DNA from: an uncultured Acidimicrobiales bacterium
GTDB taxonomy: Bacteria > Actinomycetota > Acidimicrobiia > Acidimicrobiales > SHLQ01
DNA: 64,000 nt
Direction: 5' to 3'
Assembly (NCBI GenBank): GCA_938038785.1
Contig: CALHTB010000034.1
Span: forward strand, 1-64,000
In this document: one piece after another, positions 35,521 to 45,335 of the stretch
How the letters are laid out: every line of letters begins with the position of its first letter
How positions within the stretch are numbered: position 1 is the stretch's first letter
Made by a program: the position numbers and the translations under genes
Notes under the pieces: generated by a model
Told to the model about the DNA's origin: nothing
Seen by the model: the letters and a program-made list of their open reading frames with translations, nothing else
Database searches by the model: none

Positions 35521-37272
35521 ATGAGTGCAATCAGCAAAGTCACGGACACGGTGAAGTCCAAGGTCAAGCAGCTCAACGCGGGCCGCGGCAAAGAGGTAGC
35601 CGCTGCTGACTGGGACTACGTCATCGTGGGAGGCGGTAGCGCTGGTTGCGCGATGGCCAACCGCTTGAGCGCCGACCCGAACAACAAGGTGCTCGTCCTC
35701 GAGGCAGGCCGTAAGGACTGGAAGTTCGACGTCTTCATCCACATGCCGGCCGCGCTCACCTACCCGATCGGCTCGCGTCTATACGACTGGAAGTACGAGA
35801 CCGAACCCGAGCCGCACATGAACGGCCGCAAGATCTACCACGCCCGCGGCAAGGTGCTCGGTGGGTCGAGCAGCATCAACGGCATGATCTTCCAGCGGGG
35901 CAACCCCATGGACTACGACAAGTGGGGTGCAACCGACGGGCTCGAGAACTGGGACTACGCCCACTGCTTGCCCTACTTCAAGCGCATGGAGAACCGGCTC
36001 AAGGGCGGTGATCAGTATCGCGGCGACGATGGCCCGCTCAAGCTCGAGACCGGCCCGGCTCGTAACCCGCTCTTCGACGCCTGGCTCGAAGCAGGCCCAC
36101 AGGCAGGGTTCCCGGCCACGACCGACGTGAACGGTTTCCGCCAAGAGGGCTTCGCGGTATTTGACAAGAACGTGCAACGAGGGCGCCGTCTCAGCGCGGC
36201 TCGCGCCTATTTGCATCCGGTGCTCGACCGACCAAACCTCACCCTGCTCACGTTGGCGATGGCCAACAAGATCATCTTCGAAGGCAACAAGGCTGTTGGC
36301 GTTGAATACCGCCGCGGCAAGAAGACCCACACGGTTCGGGCCAAGAACGTCATCTCGTGCGGCGGCGCATTTAACTCACCACAGCTGCTGCAGCTCAGCG
36401 GCGTCGGAGACTGGGAACACCTCAACGGCCTCGGGATCGATGTTGTCAGCGACCTTCCCGGTGTCGGGGAGAACATGCAAGACCACCTCGAGGTCTACAT
36501 CCAGCACTCATGCACCCAGCCCGTGTCGATGCAGAAGTACAACGCCACTTGGCGCATGCCATTCATTGGCATGCAATGGCTGGCTCGGCGAGGCCCCGCA
36601 GCGACCAACCACTTCGAAGCAGGGGCATTTGTCCGAAGCAACGACACGGTCGAATACCCGAACCTGATGTACCACTTCTTGCCAATCGCCATTCGCTACG
36701 ACGGGTCATCGCCCGAAGGGGGCGACGGATACCAGGTGCACGTTGGGCCCATGTACTCCGACGTTCGTGGTTCGGTGAAGATCAAGAGCACCGATCCAAA
36801 GCAAAAACCTGCGGTCATCTTCAACTACCTCTCCACCGAGAACGACCGTAGAGAATGGGTCGAAGCAGTACGTACGACGCGTCACATCATGGCCCAGCCC
36901 GCATTTGCTCCGTACAACGGCGGTGAGATCTCACCGGGGCCATCGGTCGAAACCGACGAAGAGATCCTCGACTGGATCCGCAAGGACGCCGAAACCGCTC
37001 TCCATCCAAGCTGCACCGCAAAGATGGGCCCAAAGTCAGACCCGATGGCGGTCGTCGACCCGAACACCATGCAGGTGCACGGAACCGAAGGCCTCTACGT
37101 CGTCGACGCGTCGGTCATGCCGGCGGTGAGCAACGGCAACATCTATGCACCGGTCATGATGATCGCCGAGCGAGCCGCCGACATCATCCTCGGCAACGAG
37201 ACTCTGGCCCCCGACTACACCGAGGTCTACCGCAACCCAACCGCCGGCCAATTCCACGACGCCAGCACCTAA
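35521..37272 (+). CDS. GMC-family oxidoreductase (choline dehydrogenase-like)
   Basis: [51 protein letters not shown]. Confidence 0.94.
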   Translation: MSAISKVTDTVKSKVKQLNAGRGKEVAAADWDYVIVGGGSAGCAMANRLSADPNNKVLVLEAGRKDWKFDVFIHMPAALTYPIGSRLYDWKYETEPEPHMNGRKIYHARGKVLGGSSSINGMIFQRGNPMDYDKWGATDGLENWDYAHCLPYFKRMENRLKGGDQYRGDDGPLKLETGPARNPLFDAWLEAGPQAGFPATTDVNGFRQEGFAVFDKNVQRGRRLSAARAYLHPVLDRPNLTLLTLAMANKIIFEGNKAVGVEYRRGKKTHTVRAKNVISCGGAFNSPQLLQLSGVGDWEHLNGLGIDVVSDLPGVGENMQDHLEVYIQHSCTQPVSMQKYNATWRMPFIGMQWLARRGPAATNHFEAGAFVRSNDTVEYPNLMYHFLPIAIRYDGSSPEGGDGYQVHVGPMYSDVRGSVKIKSTDPKQKPAVIFNYLSTENDRREWVEAVRTTRHIMAQPAFAPYNGGEISPGPSVETDEEILDWIRKDAETALHPSCTAKMGPKSDPMAVVDPNTMQVHGTEGLYVVDASVMPAVSNGNIYAPVMMIAERAADIILGNETLAPDYTEVYRNPTAGQFHDAST

Positions 37273-37279
37273 CCAAGTT

Positions 37280-37325
37280 TTTGTACACAGTTTCAGACCG
37301 TATAGGTGGGAAAACTGTGTACAAA
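37280..37325. terminator. Bidirectional terminator between convergent genes
   Basis: TTTGTACACAGTTT ... AAACTGTGTACAAA, 14-bp perfect arms. Confidence 0.7.
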
Positions 37326-37328
37326 TCC

Positions 37329-37778
37329 TTATTTGCGGGCTGGTTCGATCATTGTGGCGTAGTCGACTAGTCGGCTGGCGATCTCAAACGCGATCTCGGG
37401 GTCGTCGAGGTCGGGTTCGATCCATGCTTCCGAGACTCGACGCCAGTTGTCGGCGCCAAAGAATGGAGCGATCTCAGGCTCTTTGCCGAGTTCCTTGCGC
37501 CACGACTTCTCGGACGAGGTCACCTTGTCGATAACGGCCACGTTCTTTGCGAGGTCTTTGTGTTCGGTGTGGAAGCCAATCTCGACAGCCATGCCGTCGG
37601 TCCCGTCGATGTAGCGGCGGGAGAGCATTTGGGCTTCGTAGTGCTCCTTCGGGATCTCGGCCCGATCGAACCACACCTTCACTCCGCGCCGATGAGCCCG
37701 CACGTGCACCTCGCCGATCTCGGCTGGCGCCATCGCCCGAACGAGTTCGGCTGCTTCTTCAAACACGGACAGTTCCAC
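37329..37778 (-). CDS. Conserved-looking hypothetical protein
   Basis: Uninterrupted ORF bounded by convergent terminator. Confidence 0.6.
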   Translation of the reverse strand: MELSVFEEAAELVRAMAPAEIGEVHVRAHRRGVKVWFDRAEIPKEHYEAQMLSRRYIDGTDGMAVEIGFHTEHKDLAKNVAVIDKVTSSEKSWRKELGKEPEIAPFFGADNWRRVSEAWIEPDLDDPEIAFEIASRLVDYATMIEPARK

Positions 37779-37859
37779 ACCCGAAGGCTAGAACGGTTTT
37801 TCTGAGCGTGAGCAATCTCTGCCGAGCATCAAACTCAGAAGAACGCGTAGGTTGAGCAC

Positions 37860-38726
37860 ATGACAGCACAGACCGAGACCCAAATTCGTGAGGGCTATGT
37901 GAAGCAGGCTGCACTTGCGCAGCTCTTTCGTTGGTGGCAGTTCTATGAGCATCCCGAGTCAAGCCTTGCGAACCAACTCGACATATTGGCCGAGGATGTG
38001 CACATCGACTCGTCTGGTAACGCGGTCAACAATCGAGCCGAATACCAGGCCTACGCCGAGTCACTTCCGCAGATGCGCAATGCCCACTGGCTCGACGCGC
38101 CGACGCTGACGATGGATGTGGTGGCCGACGGTATTGTCGCCTCACTCGATGCCAAATACCTCAACATCGGCGCACTGCCCGACGGCGCGCTCATGAACGC
38201 GACCGTGCACTACGACATCGAGCTCACCAGCGTCGACAACAGCGTGCTGCCGGAGTTCACCAAGATCATTATCGCTGCCGGAGCTGGCGACGGGTCGACC
38301 GAGTTCGTCGATGCCTACGCCACCAACCGGGTGGCCAGCCTGGTGCACTACTACCTGGCGCTCTTGGGTCAGCCCGACTTCGCGCTCGAACCGTTCAGCG
38401 AGCTCTTCGCCGACGAGTTCGCCTTCGAATTCTCAGGTGCGTCCATCACAACAATTGGGGGGTTCGACGAGTGGGTCCAGGGCTATCGCTCACTGCTCGA
38501 CGCTGCAATGCTGTCGATCGAGAGCTTTGATGTGGTCGACCAAGGTGATGGCGCTATGACCGCCACTATCGACTTCGAATGGGACGGCCTCATGGCCGAT
38601 GGTTCACGAATGGAGATGGGCACTCGCCACGTTTGGCACGTTGTCGACAACCCCGCCGAGCGCTTCGCACGCGCCCGGTCGATCGAGGTGACCAAGACCC
38701 GCGAGATGGCGCCGAAGACCTCATGA
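37860..38726 (+). CDS. Tandem SnoaL/NTF2-like domain protein
   Basis: Two NTF2-like segments (AALAQLFRWWQFYEHPESSLANQLDILAEDVHIDSSGNAVNNRAEYQAYA... and PFSELFADEFAFEFSGASITTIGGFDEWVQGYRSLLD). Confidence 0.65.
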   Translation: MTAQTETQIREGYVKQAALAQLFRWWQFYEHPESSLANQLDILAEDVHIDSSGNAVNNRAEYQAYAESLPQMRNAHWLDAPTLTMDVVADGIVASLDAKYLNIGALPDGALMNATVHYDIELTSVDNSVLPEFTKIIIAAGAGDGSTEFVDAYATNRVASLVHYYLALLGQPDFALEPFSELFADEFAFEFSGASITTIGGFDEWVQGYRSLLDAAMLSIESFDVVDQGDGAMTATIDFEWDGLMADGSRMEMGTRHVWHVVDNPAERFARARSIEVTKTREMAPKTS

Positions 38727-39499
38727 TCCTCTCTGGACGCCGCGTCGTCATAACCGGCGCCTCTCGAGGCATCGGTGCGGCGATCGCCGACGAGCTTGCG
38801 ACTGCGGGAGCGAAACTCACTCTGCTGGCCCGAAACGGAGAGCTCTTGGCCGAGGTTGCCGAGCGGACGAACGCTGACTTTTTCGCGCTCGACGTCACCG
38901 ACGCAACCGCGCGAGCAGATGCGATGCGACAGATCGAATCATCGGGACCGATCGACGTGTGGATCAACAACGCGGGCGTCAGCGCGCTTGGTCCGTTCAT
39001 CGAAAGCGAGCCTGATGACATCAGCAAAGTGTTCGCCATAAACCTTGAGACACCCGTCCAGTTCTGCCGTGCGGTGCTGCCCGCGATGGTCGAACGAGGC
39101 CACGGCCATATCGTCAACGTTTCGTCAATGGCGATGGCCGTGAACACACCGTTGTTCGCGACCTACGGTGCGTCGAAGGCCGGGCTCAGTTCGTTTGCCG
39201 AGTCGTTGCGCGTAGAGCTCGAGGGCACGGGCGTAGGCCTTACGACCGTCGAAATTGGTGAGACCAACACCGACATGTTGACCGAGCTACGCAGCGACCA
39301 GCAGATCGATGACATGTATCGCTTCTACGAAAAGCTCAAACTGCAGCGCCTGATCGAACCCGACGAGATAGCCGTCGCCATTCGCCAGGCCGTGGAGAAC
39401 GACAAGCCGTTCGTTCGGCTACCCAAACGCGCCGCAGCATTCCCGGCCATTGTGAACTTCCCGCGGGCGATATCGAACGTGCTCCAGCGTGGTGGCTGA
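38723..39499 (+). CDS. Short-chain dehydrogenase/reductase
   Basis: VVITGASRGIGAAIADELA; YGASK; overlaps upstream stop by 4 nt. Confidence 0.92.
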   Translation: MILSGRRVVITGASRGIGAAIADELATAGAKLTLLARNGELLAEVAERTNADFFALDVTDATARADAMRQIESSGPIDVWINNAGVSALGPFIESEPDDISKVFAINLETPVQFCRAVLPAMVERGHGHIVNVSSMAMAVNTPLFATYGASKAGLSSFAESLRVELEGTGVGLTTVEIGETNTDMLTELRSDQQIDDMYRFYEKLKLQRLIEPDEIAVAIRQAVENDKPFVRLPKRAAAFPAIVNFPRAISNVLQRGG

Positions 39500-39502
39500 C
39501 AG

Positions 39503-40681
39503 TTACTCGATAGCCGCGCGTATCACCCGGAGGATGTCTGAGGCCTGCGACGACGTCATCGAAAGTGGTATCCGCATGTCGCACAGACCTGCGAGCACCG
39601 CCTGCGTAGCAGCCAGTGACTGCTCTGGGGCGTAGCGCCAGTGGTCAAAGCGGCTGGTGAAGCCGACTGGCTCGTCAGACCCAAACCACTTGATGAAAAC
39701 TCCGCTCGCTGCAGCTCGAGCTACGACCGACGCGATGTCGTTATGGTCGAGGGAGAACTGAATTGACGACGCGACGAACGCTTCCCTGGCATCGCGTGCC
39801 GGAACCCGCACCCCTGGAAGCTGGGCGAGGCCCTTCGCCAACTCGGCGTAGCGGGCGTTCCACGTTTCGGCCCGCTGTGGCAGCAGTTCGAGTTGCGGTC
39901 GAACGAGCGCCGCGGCGAGCGCGCTCATCCGCATCGAGAAGTTTGGCGTGGTGAACCGATGCCGGTCGAACACCGCATCATCGGGTCGGGCACCGTGTTG
40001 CTTGTAGAGCATGTACGAACCCGACAGCAGCACAGCCCGAGCAGCGATGTCCTCGTCGTTCGTAACCAGCAGCCCGCCCTCGCCGCTGTTCACGTGCTTG
40101 AACGATTGCGTGCTGAAACACCCGACGGCTCCGAACGTTCCGGTCGGTCGACCATCCCACGACGCGCCCATGGTGTGGGCACAGTCTTCGATGACGGTCA
40201 GCTCAAGTTCATCGACCACAGCGAACAGCTCGTCGAGGTTCGGGATATGGCCACGCATGTACGACAACATCAACCACTTCGACCCGCTGGCCTTGGCTGC
40301 ACGGCGTAGGTCGTCGAGGTCGATGTGATAGTCGGGTGTGATGCCCACGAACACCGGCTCGGCACCCGCATGAGCCACAGAACCCGGAACCGGCGCCAAC
40401 GTGAAAGCGTTCATCAACACCTTGTCGCCACGCTCGACACCAGCCGAAACCAGCGCGGCCGCTAGTGACGCCCCACAGCTGTTGAACGCCACGCAGTACT
40501 TCGTGCCGACAAGCGCCGCGAACTCGGCTTCGAGCAACGCAGCGTCGGCTTCGTCGGCGCCGCCCTCGCCGTAGCGGAAGAGCTTGCCCGACGCCATCAG
40601 CTCGTGCGCCCGCTCCACAGCCGACGTTGGAATCGGATCTTGAGCGGTGAAGTCGAGATCGATCTTCGGCACGTCGGACAT
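39503..40681 (-). CDS. DegT/DnrJ/EryC1/StrS-family aminotransferase
   Basis: GTKYCVAFNSCGASLAAALVSAGVERGDKVLMNAFT; VIEDCAHTMGASWDGRPTGTFGAVGCFSTQSFKHVNSGEGGLLVTND. Confidence 0.9.
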   Translation of the reverse strand: MSDVPKIDLDFTAQDPIPTSAVERAHELMASGKLFRYGEGGADEADAALLEAEFAALVGTKYCVAFNSCGASLAAALVSAGVERGDKVLMNAFTLAPVPGSVAHAGAEPVFVGITPDYHIDLDDLRRAAKASGSKWLMLSYMRGHIPNLDELFAVVDELELTVIEDCAHTMGASWDGRPTGTFGAVGCFSTQSFKHVNSGEGGLLVTNDEDIAARAVLLSGSYMLYKQHGARPDDAVFDRHRFTTPNFSMRMSALAAALVRPQLELLPQRAETWNARYAELAKGLAQLPGVRVPARDAREAFVASSIQFSLDHNDIASVVARAAASGVFIKWFGSDEPVGFTSRFDHWRYAPEQSLAATQAVLAGLCDMRIPLSMTSSQASDILRVIRAAIE

Positions 40682-40684
40682 GGG

Positions 40685-41962
40685 TCAGCCCTTCGACTCG
40701 GCTCGCAGGTCAGCCGAGCGAGCATGGCCTTCCATGCCCTCGTAGCGAGAAATCCTGGCGGCGAGTTCGCCCTGAACCTTTGCGGCTTCAGGGGTGAGCT
40801 CTTGATAGGTGAGCTGCTTGATGAACTTCAAGACGTTCAAACCACCGGTGTAGCGGGCTGCGCGCTTGGTCGGAAGTATGTGGTTGGGGCCCGCACTCTT
40901 GTCCCCGAAGGTAACCGTGGCTTCGGGCCCGAGAAACAGCGACCCATAGTTGTTGAGACGTTGATGCCACCACGGCAGGTCGGCGGTCATGACCTGCAAG
41001 TGCTCGGGGGCGTACTCATCGCACACCGCTGCAGCTTCCTCGGCGGTATCGGCGAGGATGATCTCGCCGTGGTCGCGCCACGCAGCCAGCGCCGATGTTC
41101 GGCCAGGCTCGGTGAGGTCTTCAGCGAGACCCGGAACGAGGCGCGCCACCTCTTCACCGAGCTCACGGCTGGTCGTGACAAGCCAGACCGGCGAGTCGAC
41201 GCCATGCTCGGCCTGACCCACTAGGTCGACGGCCACCCGGTGAGCATCCGCTGTGTGATCGGCCGCGATCATCGACTCGGTGGGGCCTGCAATGGCGTCG
41301 ATCCCCACTTCGCCGAATAGCTGGCGTTTGGCCTCGGCCACATAGCTGTTGCCTGGGCCAACGAGAATGTCGGCTGGGGTTCCGGTGAACAGGCCGAAGG
41401 CGAGCGCGCCGATTGCTTGCACTCCGCCGAGGCCGAGAATGACGTCGGCGCCAGCGATGTCGGCCGCAGCCAAGATCGCCGGATGAACCCCACCTCGTTC
41501 GGCTGTGGCTGGGGACGCGACGACGGTTGTGCCGACACCGGCTACCGAACTGGTCGTAACGCTCATCAGCGCGGATGCAATATGGGCGAACCGGCCGGCG
41601 GGCACGTAGCAACCCGACACTGACACCGGGACAAGACGGTGGCCAGCACGTAGCCCGGGGGCAACTTCGATCTCGAAGTCCTGAAGCGACGCGCGCTGCG
41701 CTTCGGCGAAGTCACGAATGTGTCGGTGGGCCTCGGTGATGTCGTCGAGCAGCGTTGGTGCCAACGACGCACGCGCGGCACTGATGGCGTCCCTGCCAAC
41801 GACGATGTCGCCATCCCAACCATCGAACTGCAGCGCGAGTTCCTTGGCTCGATCCTCACCGTTGGTCCGCAAGCTTTCGAGCAGAGCGGCGACGCGTTCG
41901 CTGAGATCGTCGGCCTCGCGCTCAGCGGTTGGTGATGGAGCCTTCAGGTGTTGGATGGTCAC
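40685..41962 (-). CDS. Histidinol dehydrogenase-family protein (HpsN-like paralogue?)
   Basis: SVSGCYVPAGRFAHIASALMSVTTSSVAGV; DILVGPGNSYVAEAKRQLFGEVGIDAIAGPTE; GPNHILPTKRAARYTGGLNVLKFIKQLTYQEL. Confidence 0.9.
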   Translation of the reverse strand: MTIQHLKAPSPTAEREADDLSERVAALLESLRTNGEDRAKELALQFDGWDGDIVVGRDAISAARASLAPTLLDDITEAHRHIRDFAEAQRASLQDFEIEVAPGLRAGHRLVPVSVSGCYVPAGRFAHIASALMSVTTSSVAGVGTTVVASPATAERGGVHPAILAAADIAGADVILGLGGVQAIGALAFGLFTGTPADILVGPGNSYVAEAKRQLFGEVGIDAIAGPTESMIAADHTADAHRVAVDLVGQAEHGVDSPVWLVTTSRELGEEVARLVPGLAEDLTEPGRTSALAAWRDHGEIILADTAEEAAAVCDEYAPEHLQVMTADLPWWHQRLNNYGSLFLGPEATVTFGDKSAGPNHILPTKRAARYTGGLNVLKFIKQLTYQELTPEAAKVQGELAARISRYEGMEGHARSADLRAESKG

Positions 41963-41968
41963 AGATGC

Positions 41969-43477
41969 TCAGTTCTGCTCAGCGGACGCCACGGCATTCG
42001 CGCCGTATTCGGAGATGCAATCAAGAATGGCATCGACATCGGTTGTGGTCACGGTCGAGTTCATAAACAGCATGCGGAACGTGTTCAACCCAGCGATCGG
42101 CTGGAACCCCACCATCGCCGTTCCCTCGGCCTGCATCTGGGCTTTCACCATGGGCGGCAGGGTGTGCAGTACCTCGTGCGTTTGTGGGTCGAGGTCGGCG
42201 ATCGCAGCCGGGTCGAGGGTGATGGGTCGAAGCGCCGGGGGTACCCATGCGAACACCACGTTGGTGAACGTGCCGCTGACCGGAGCGAACTCGCCGTTCG
42301 AGCCGGCGATGCGGGCTCGGGTGTGATCGGCCATCGCAACGGCATGGTCGATGCGCGACGCAAAGCCTGTGTCGCCGTGGTGCTTCCACGACAACCACAG
42401 CTTCAGCACGTCGATGCGTCGAGCGCATTGAAAGGTGCGATCGCCCGAGTCGTAGTCGGCGTAGAGCTTGTCGGGCTGAAAGAGGTAGTCCGCTTTCCCG
42501 GCAAAGCAGCGGTCGAGCTGCTGAGGGTCGCGCACCAAGAGCGCGGTGCACTGCTGGGTCATGCCCATCATCTTGTGCAGGTTCCACACAAACGAATCGG
42601 AGCGTTCAACCCCGTCGAGCAGATGTCGGTGGTTGCCGGAGAACAGCGCCGAGCCGCCATAGCAGCCGTCGACGTGAAGCCAGAGGCGATGTGCCTCGCA
42701 GATGTCGGCCAGAGCGTTGAGGTCGTCGAATGCCGAGGTCACCGTGGTACCCGAGGTTCCGATCACCGCGAACGGCACGGCGCCGTCAGCCGTGGCGTCG
42801 GCGATGGCCGTTTCGAGAGCAACGGGGACCATTGCTCCGACCGAATCAGATTCGACCTTGATCACGTTGTCGATACCGATGCCAAGCAACGCAGCCGACT
42901 TGGTAGCCGCGTAGTGACCCGCGCTCGACACGAACAGCACCAGCCGCTCACCCGATGCACCGCGCTGGGCAATGTCGGGTTGGTGCCGATGCCGCGCCAG
43001 CTGCAGGGCATACAGCGTGGCCGTCGAGCCGCCGGGGCAGAAGAGGCCAGGGGGAAGCGGTGGGATGAGCTCGTCCGACTCGGGGATGTAACCGCAGACC
43101 CGACCGAGCTTCGACAGCACTGCACTTTCCATCAAGGTAAACACCGGAGCGGCCTCGAACGTAGCCCCTGTGGTGTTCAACGCGGCGCCGAGCCAGTCAC
43201 CCACGACCGACACCGGGTCGGGGCCAGCAAAGTTCTGATTGATGAACCGCGGATGGCTGGTGTGCACCGAATGTTCGATGACCTTCTCGACCGCGGCAAC
43301 AATCGACTCAGCCCGCTCGGCGGGGGCGTCGGCAGCGAAGGAGAAGCCAACCGAATCGTCGAACACTGCGATCAGATCGTCGGGTGATGCGTACTGGATG
43401 ACGTCGTTCGGATCGCTCGGCGGATCGAGCACGTAGGCCAACGCTCGCTCGGCGATTTCCTCTTCGATGCGACGCAC
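41969..43477 (-). CDS. Pyridoxal-dependent (group II) decarboxylase
   Basis: HVDGCYGGSALFSGNHRHLLDGVERSDSFVWNLHKMMGMTQQCTALLVRD; start GTG at 43477 proposed. Confidence 0.88.
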   Translation of the reverse strand: MRRIEEEIAERALAYVLDPPSDPNDVIQYASPDDLIAVFDDSVGFSFAADAPAERAESIVAAVEKVIEHSVHTSHPRFINQNFAGPDPVSVVGDWLGAALNTTGATFEAAPVFTLMESAVLSKLGRVCGYIPESDELIPPLPPGLFCPGGSTATLYALQLARHRHQPDIAQRGASGERLVLFVSSAGHYAATKSAALLGIGIDNVIKVESDSVGAMVPVALETAIADATADGAVPFAVIGTSGTTVTSAFDDLNALADICEAHRLWLHVDGCYGGSALFSGNHRHLLDGVERSDSFVWNLHKMMGMTQQCTALLVRDPQQLDRCFAGKADYLFQPDKLYADYDSGDRTFQCARRIDVLKLWLSWKHHGDTGFASRIDHAVAMADHTRARIAGSNGEFAPVSGTFTNVVFAWVPPALRPITLDPAAIADLDPQTHEVLHTLPPMVKAQMQAEGTAMVGFQPIAGLNTFRMLFMNSTVTTTDVDAILDCISEYGANAVASAEQN

Positions 43478-43574
43478 AACAACCCCCTGGGGACGATTGC
43501 CCGCATGGTATGACGCGCGTCGAGTTTGATCATGGTCCGAACAACAATTCCTATCTGCGGCGCCGACGGACAGA

Positions 43575-43590
43575 CTGGACATTCGTCCAG
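43575..43590. promoter_or_regulatory. Palindromic candidate operator in divergent promoter
   Basis: CTGGAC-ATTC-GTCCAG, with another CTGGAC half-site ~14 bp downstream. Confidence 0.4.
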
Positions 43591-44834
43591 TGTTGGCAAA
43601 GACTGGACCGGTGCACCCGGACGATCTTGTGACGAACGATCTGTGGAGTGACCTCGCCGCGCAACAACACATGCCCGAGATCGACCGCGATCGTCTGGGC
43701 AAGTACCGAATGGGCCGGCTTCACCAGCAGCTTGATGCCCGTGACCTTGACATGGTGTTGATCCACAACCCTGTGTCCCTGCGCTATGCATTCGACTACC
43801 GGAGCTATCAACTCTTCCAGTCGCGAACCCCGACGACGTATGCCTTTCTTGCCGCCGACGGGCCAACCATCTTTCACGCTGCTTACGGGATCACCGACCC
43901 GTCGATCGAAACTCGCGAAGGCCGGGCGCTGTGCTACTTCGACGGCGGCGAAGAGATGGCCGATCAGTCGGTCGCCCTCGCCAATGACATTGCGCGCTAC
44001 CTCGATGAGATCGGGGCAACCAGACGACGTGTAGGACTCGAGTACATCAACCCTTCGGTCGTCCAAGCGCTAGAGGCGCGCGGCGTCGAAGTCGTTGACG
44101 GGATGAACGTCACCGAACAGGCACGCCTCATCAAGAGCGACGACGAAATCGCCTGCATGCGCTGGGCTATTGCGGTGGCCGAGCTCGGCATCAGCAAGGT
44201 CGAAGAAGCGATGGCGCCCGGCGTAACCGAGACGCAGCTGTGGGCCTTGCTCAACTACGCCAACCTGGCCAATGACGGCGACTGGCACGACGGCCGAATG
44301 CTCTGCTCAGGGCCACGCACAAACCCATGGCTCCAAGAGGCCGAGATGCGCCCGATAGAGGCCGGCGACCTCGTGGCCTTCGACACCGACATGGTCGGCC
44401 CCTTCGGCTACTTCGCCGACATCTCCCGAACCTTCTTCTGCGGACCCGGGACACCCACTGCGCGTCAGCGTGAGCTCTACCAACTCGCTGCGGCCGAAGT
44501 TGAGCACAACATGGCACTGCTGAAACCGGGGCTCTCGTTTGTCGACTTCCAAGCCGCCGCCTACGAGCAGTCCGAGGAGTTTCACGAACAGGCCTACCCA
44601 TGCATTGCCCACGCGGTCGGAATGTGCGACGAATACCCACGCATCGACCCGATCTTTCGAGGGCCCAACCGATACGACGGAACGTTCGAGGTGGGCATGG
44701 TCATGTGCATCGAAAGCTACGTGGGTGCCGTTGGTGAGCGAGACGGCGTGAAACTCGAGCAACAGGTGCTGATCACCAACGACGGGTGCGAGCAGCTCAG
44801 CATCTACCCACTCGACGAACAGCTGATGAGCTAG
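43590..44834 (+). CDS. M24-family metallopeptidase fold protein, DddP-like
   Basis: SGPRTNPWLQEAEMRPIEAGDLVAFDTDMVGPFGYFADISRTFF; EQAYPCIAHAVGMCDEYP; CIESYVGAVGERDGVKLEQQVLIT. Confidence 0.85.
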   Translation: MLAKTGPVHPDDLVTNDLWSDLAAQQHMPEIDRDRLGKYRMGRLHQQLDARDLDMVLIHNPVSLRYAFDYRSYQLFQSRTPTTYAFLAADGPTIFHAAYGITDPSIETREGRALCYFDGGEEMADQSVALANDIARYLDEIGATRRRVGLEYINPSVVQALEARGVEVVDGMNVTEQARLIKSDDEIACMRWAIAVAELGISKVEEAMAPGVTETQLWALLNYANLANDGDWHDGRMLCSGPRTNPWLQEAEMRPIEAGDLVAFDTDMVGPFGYFADISRTFFCGPGTPTARQRELYQLAAAEVEHNMALLKPGLSFVDFQAAAYEQSEEFHEQAYPCIAHAVGMCDEYPRIDPIFRGPNRYDGTFEVGMVMCIESYVGAVGERDGVKLEQQVLITNDGCEQLSIYPLDEQLMS

Positions 44835-44843
44835 ACCTAGAAC

Positions 44844-45239
44844 ATGAGCACAGCACCCACCCAGATCCCCGTCTTTCCGAGCAGCGGCTTCGACGGGACA
44901 GCCGCGTTCTACGGGCATCTGCGATTCACCGAAACGGCTCGGTACGGCGACAACTACCTGATCCTGCAGCACGAGCTCGGCATCGAACTGCACTTCTACG
45001 GCGCTGGTTCGGTGAAGCCCCGCACGAACGACCATGCGGTGTACATCCGGTTCGAGACCGCCGACGAAATCACCTCGCTCTACACCCTCTGGAACGGACT
45101 GGCGAACACCCCAGCCTTCGCGCGTGTCGCCGGCAAGATCGGCCGGCTCCACGCCCCGGTGGACACCGACTACGGCCTGCGCGAATTCGCTTTGCTCGAC
45201 CACGACGGAAACCTCTGCCGCCTCGGCGGAACGCTGTGA
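44844..45239 (+). CDS. VOC-superfamily (glyoxalase/bleomycin-resistance) protein
   Basis: IPVFPSSGFDGTAAFYGHLRF...GIELHFYG...YGLREFALLDHDGNLCRLG. Confidence 0.85.
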   Translation: MSTAPTQIPVFPSSGFDGTAAFYGHLRFTETARYGDNYLILQHELGIELHFYGAGSVKPRTNDHAVYIRFETADEITSLYTLWNGLANTPAFARVAGKIGRLHAPVDTDYGLREFALLDHDGNLCRLGGTL

Positions 45240-45331
45240 TGTGCAGCGACGGAGCGCTGTGATGTGCAGCGACGGAACGCTGTGATGTGCAGCCACGAAA
45301 CGCTGTGATGTGCAGCGGCGGAACGCTGTGA
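45228..45331. repeat. Tandem repeat, 23-bp unit, about 4.5 copies
   Basis: GGAACGCTGTGATGTGCAGCGAC units starting at 45228, 45251, 45274, 45297, 45320. Confidence 0.92.
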
Positions 45332-45335
45332 CGTC

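Noticed and set aside
41948-43387. 479-aa plus-strand ORF
   Set aside because: Antisense to the well-supported PLP decarboxylase.
44307-45296. 329-aa minus-strand ORF starting with MAAHHSVPSLHITALRR repeats
   Set aside because: Repetitive start is a translation of the 23-bp tandem repeat; rest is antisense to the M24 and VOC genes.
45228-45331. Possible CRISPR array
   Set aside because: Units are contiguous with no spacers; simple tandem repeat. No CRISPR or cas genes seen in the window.
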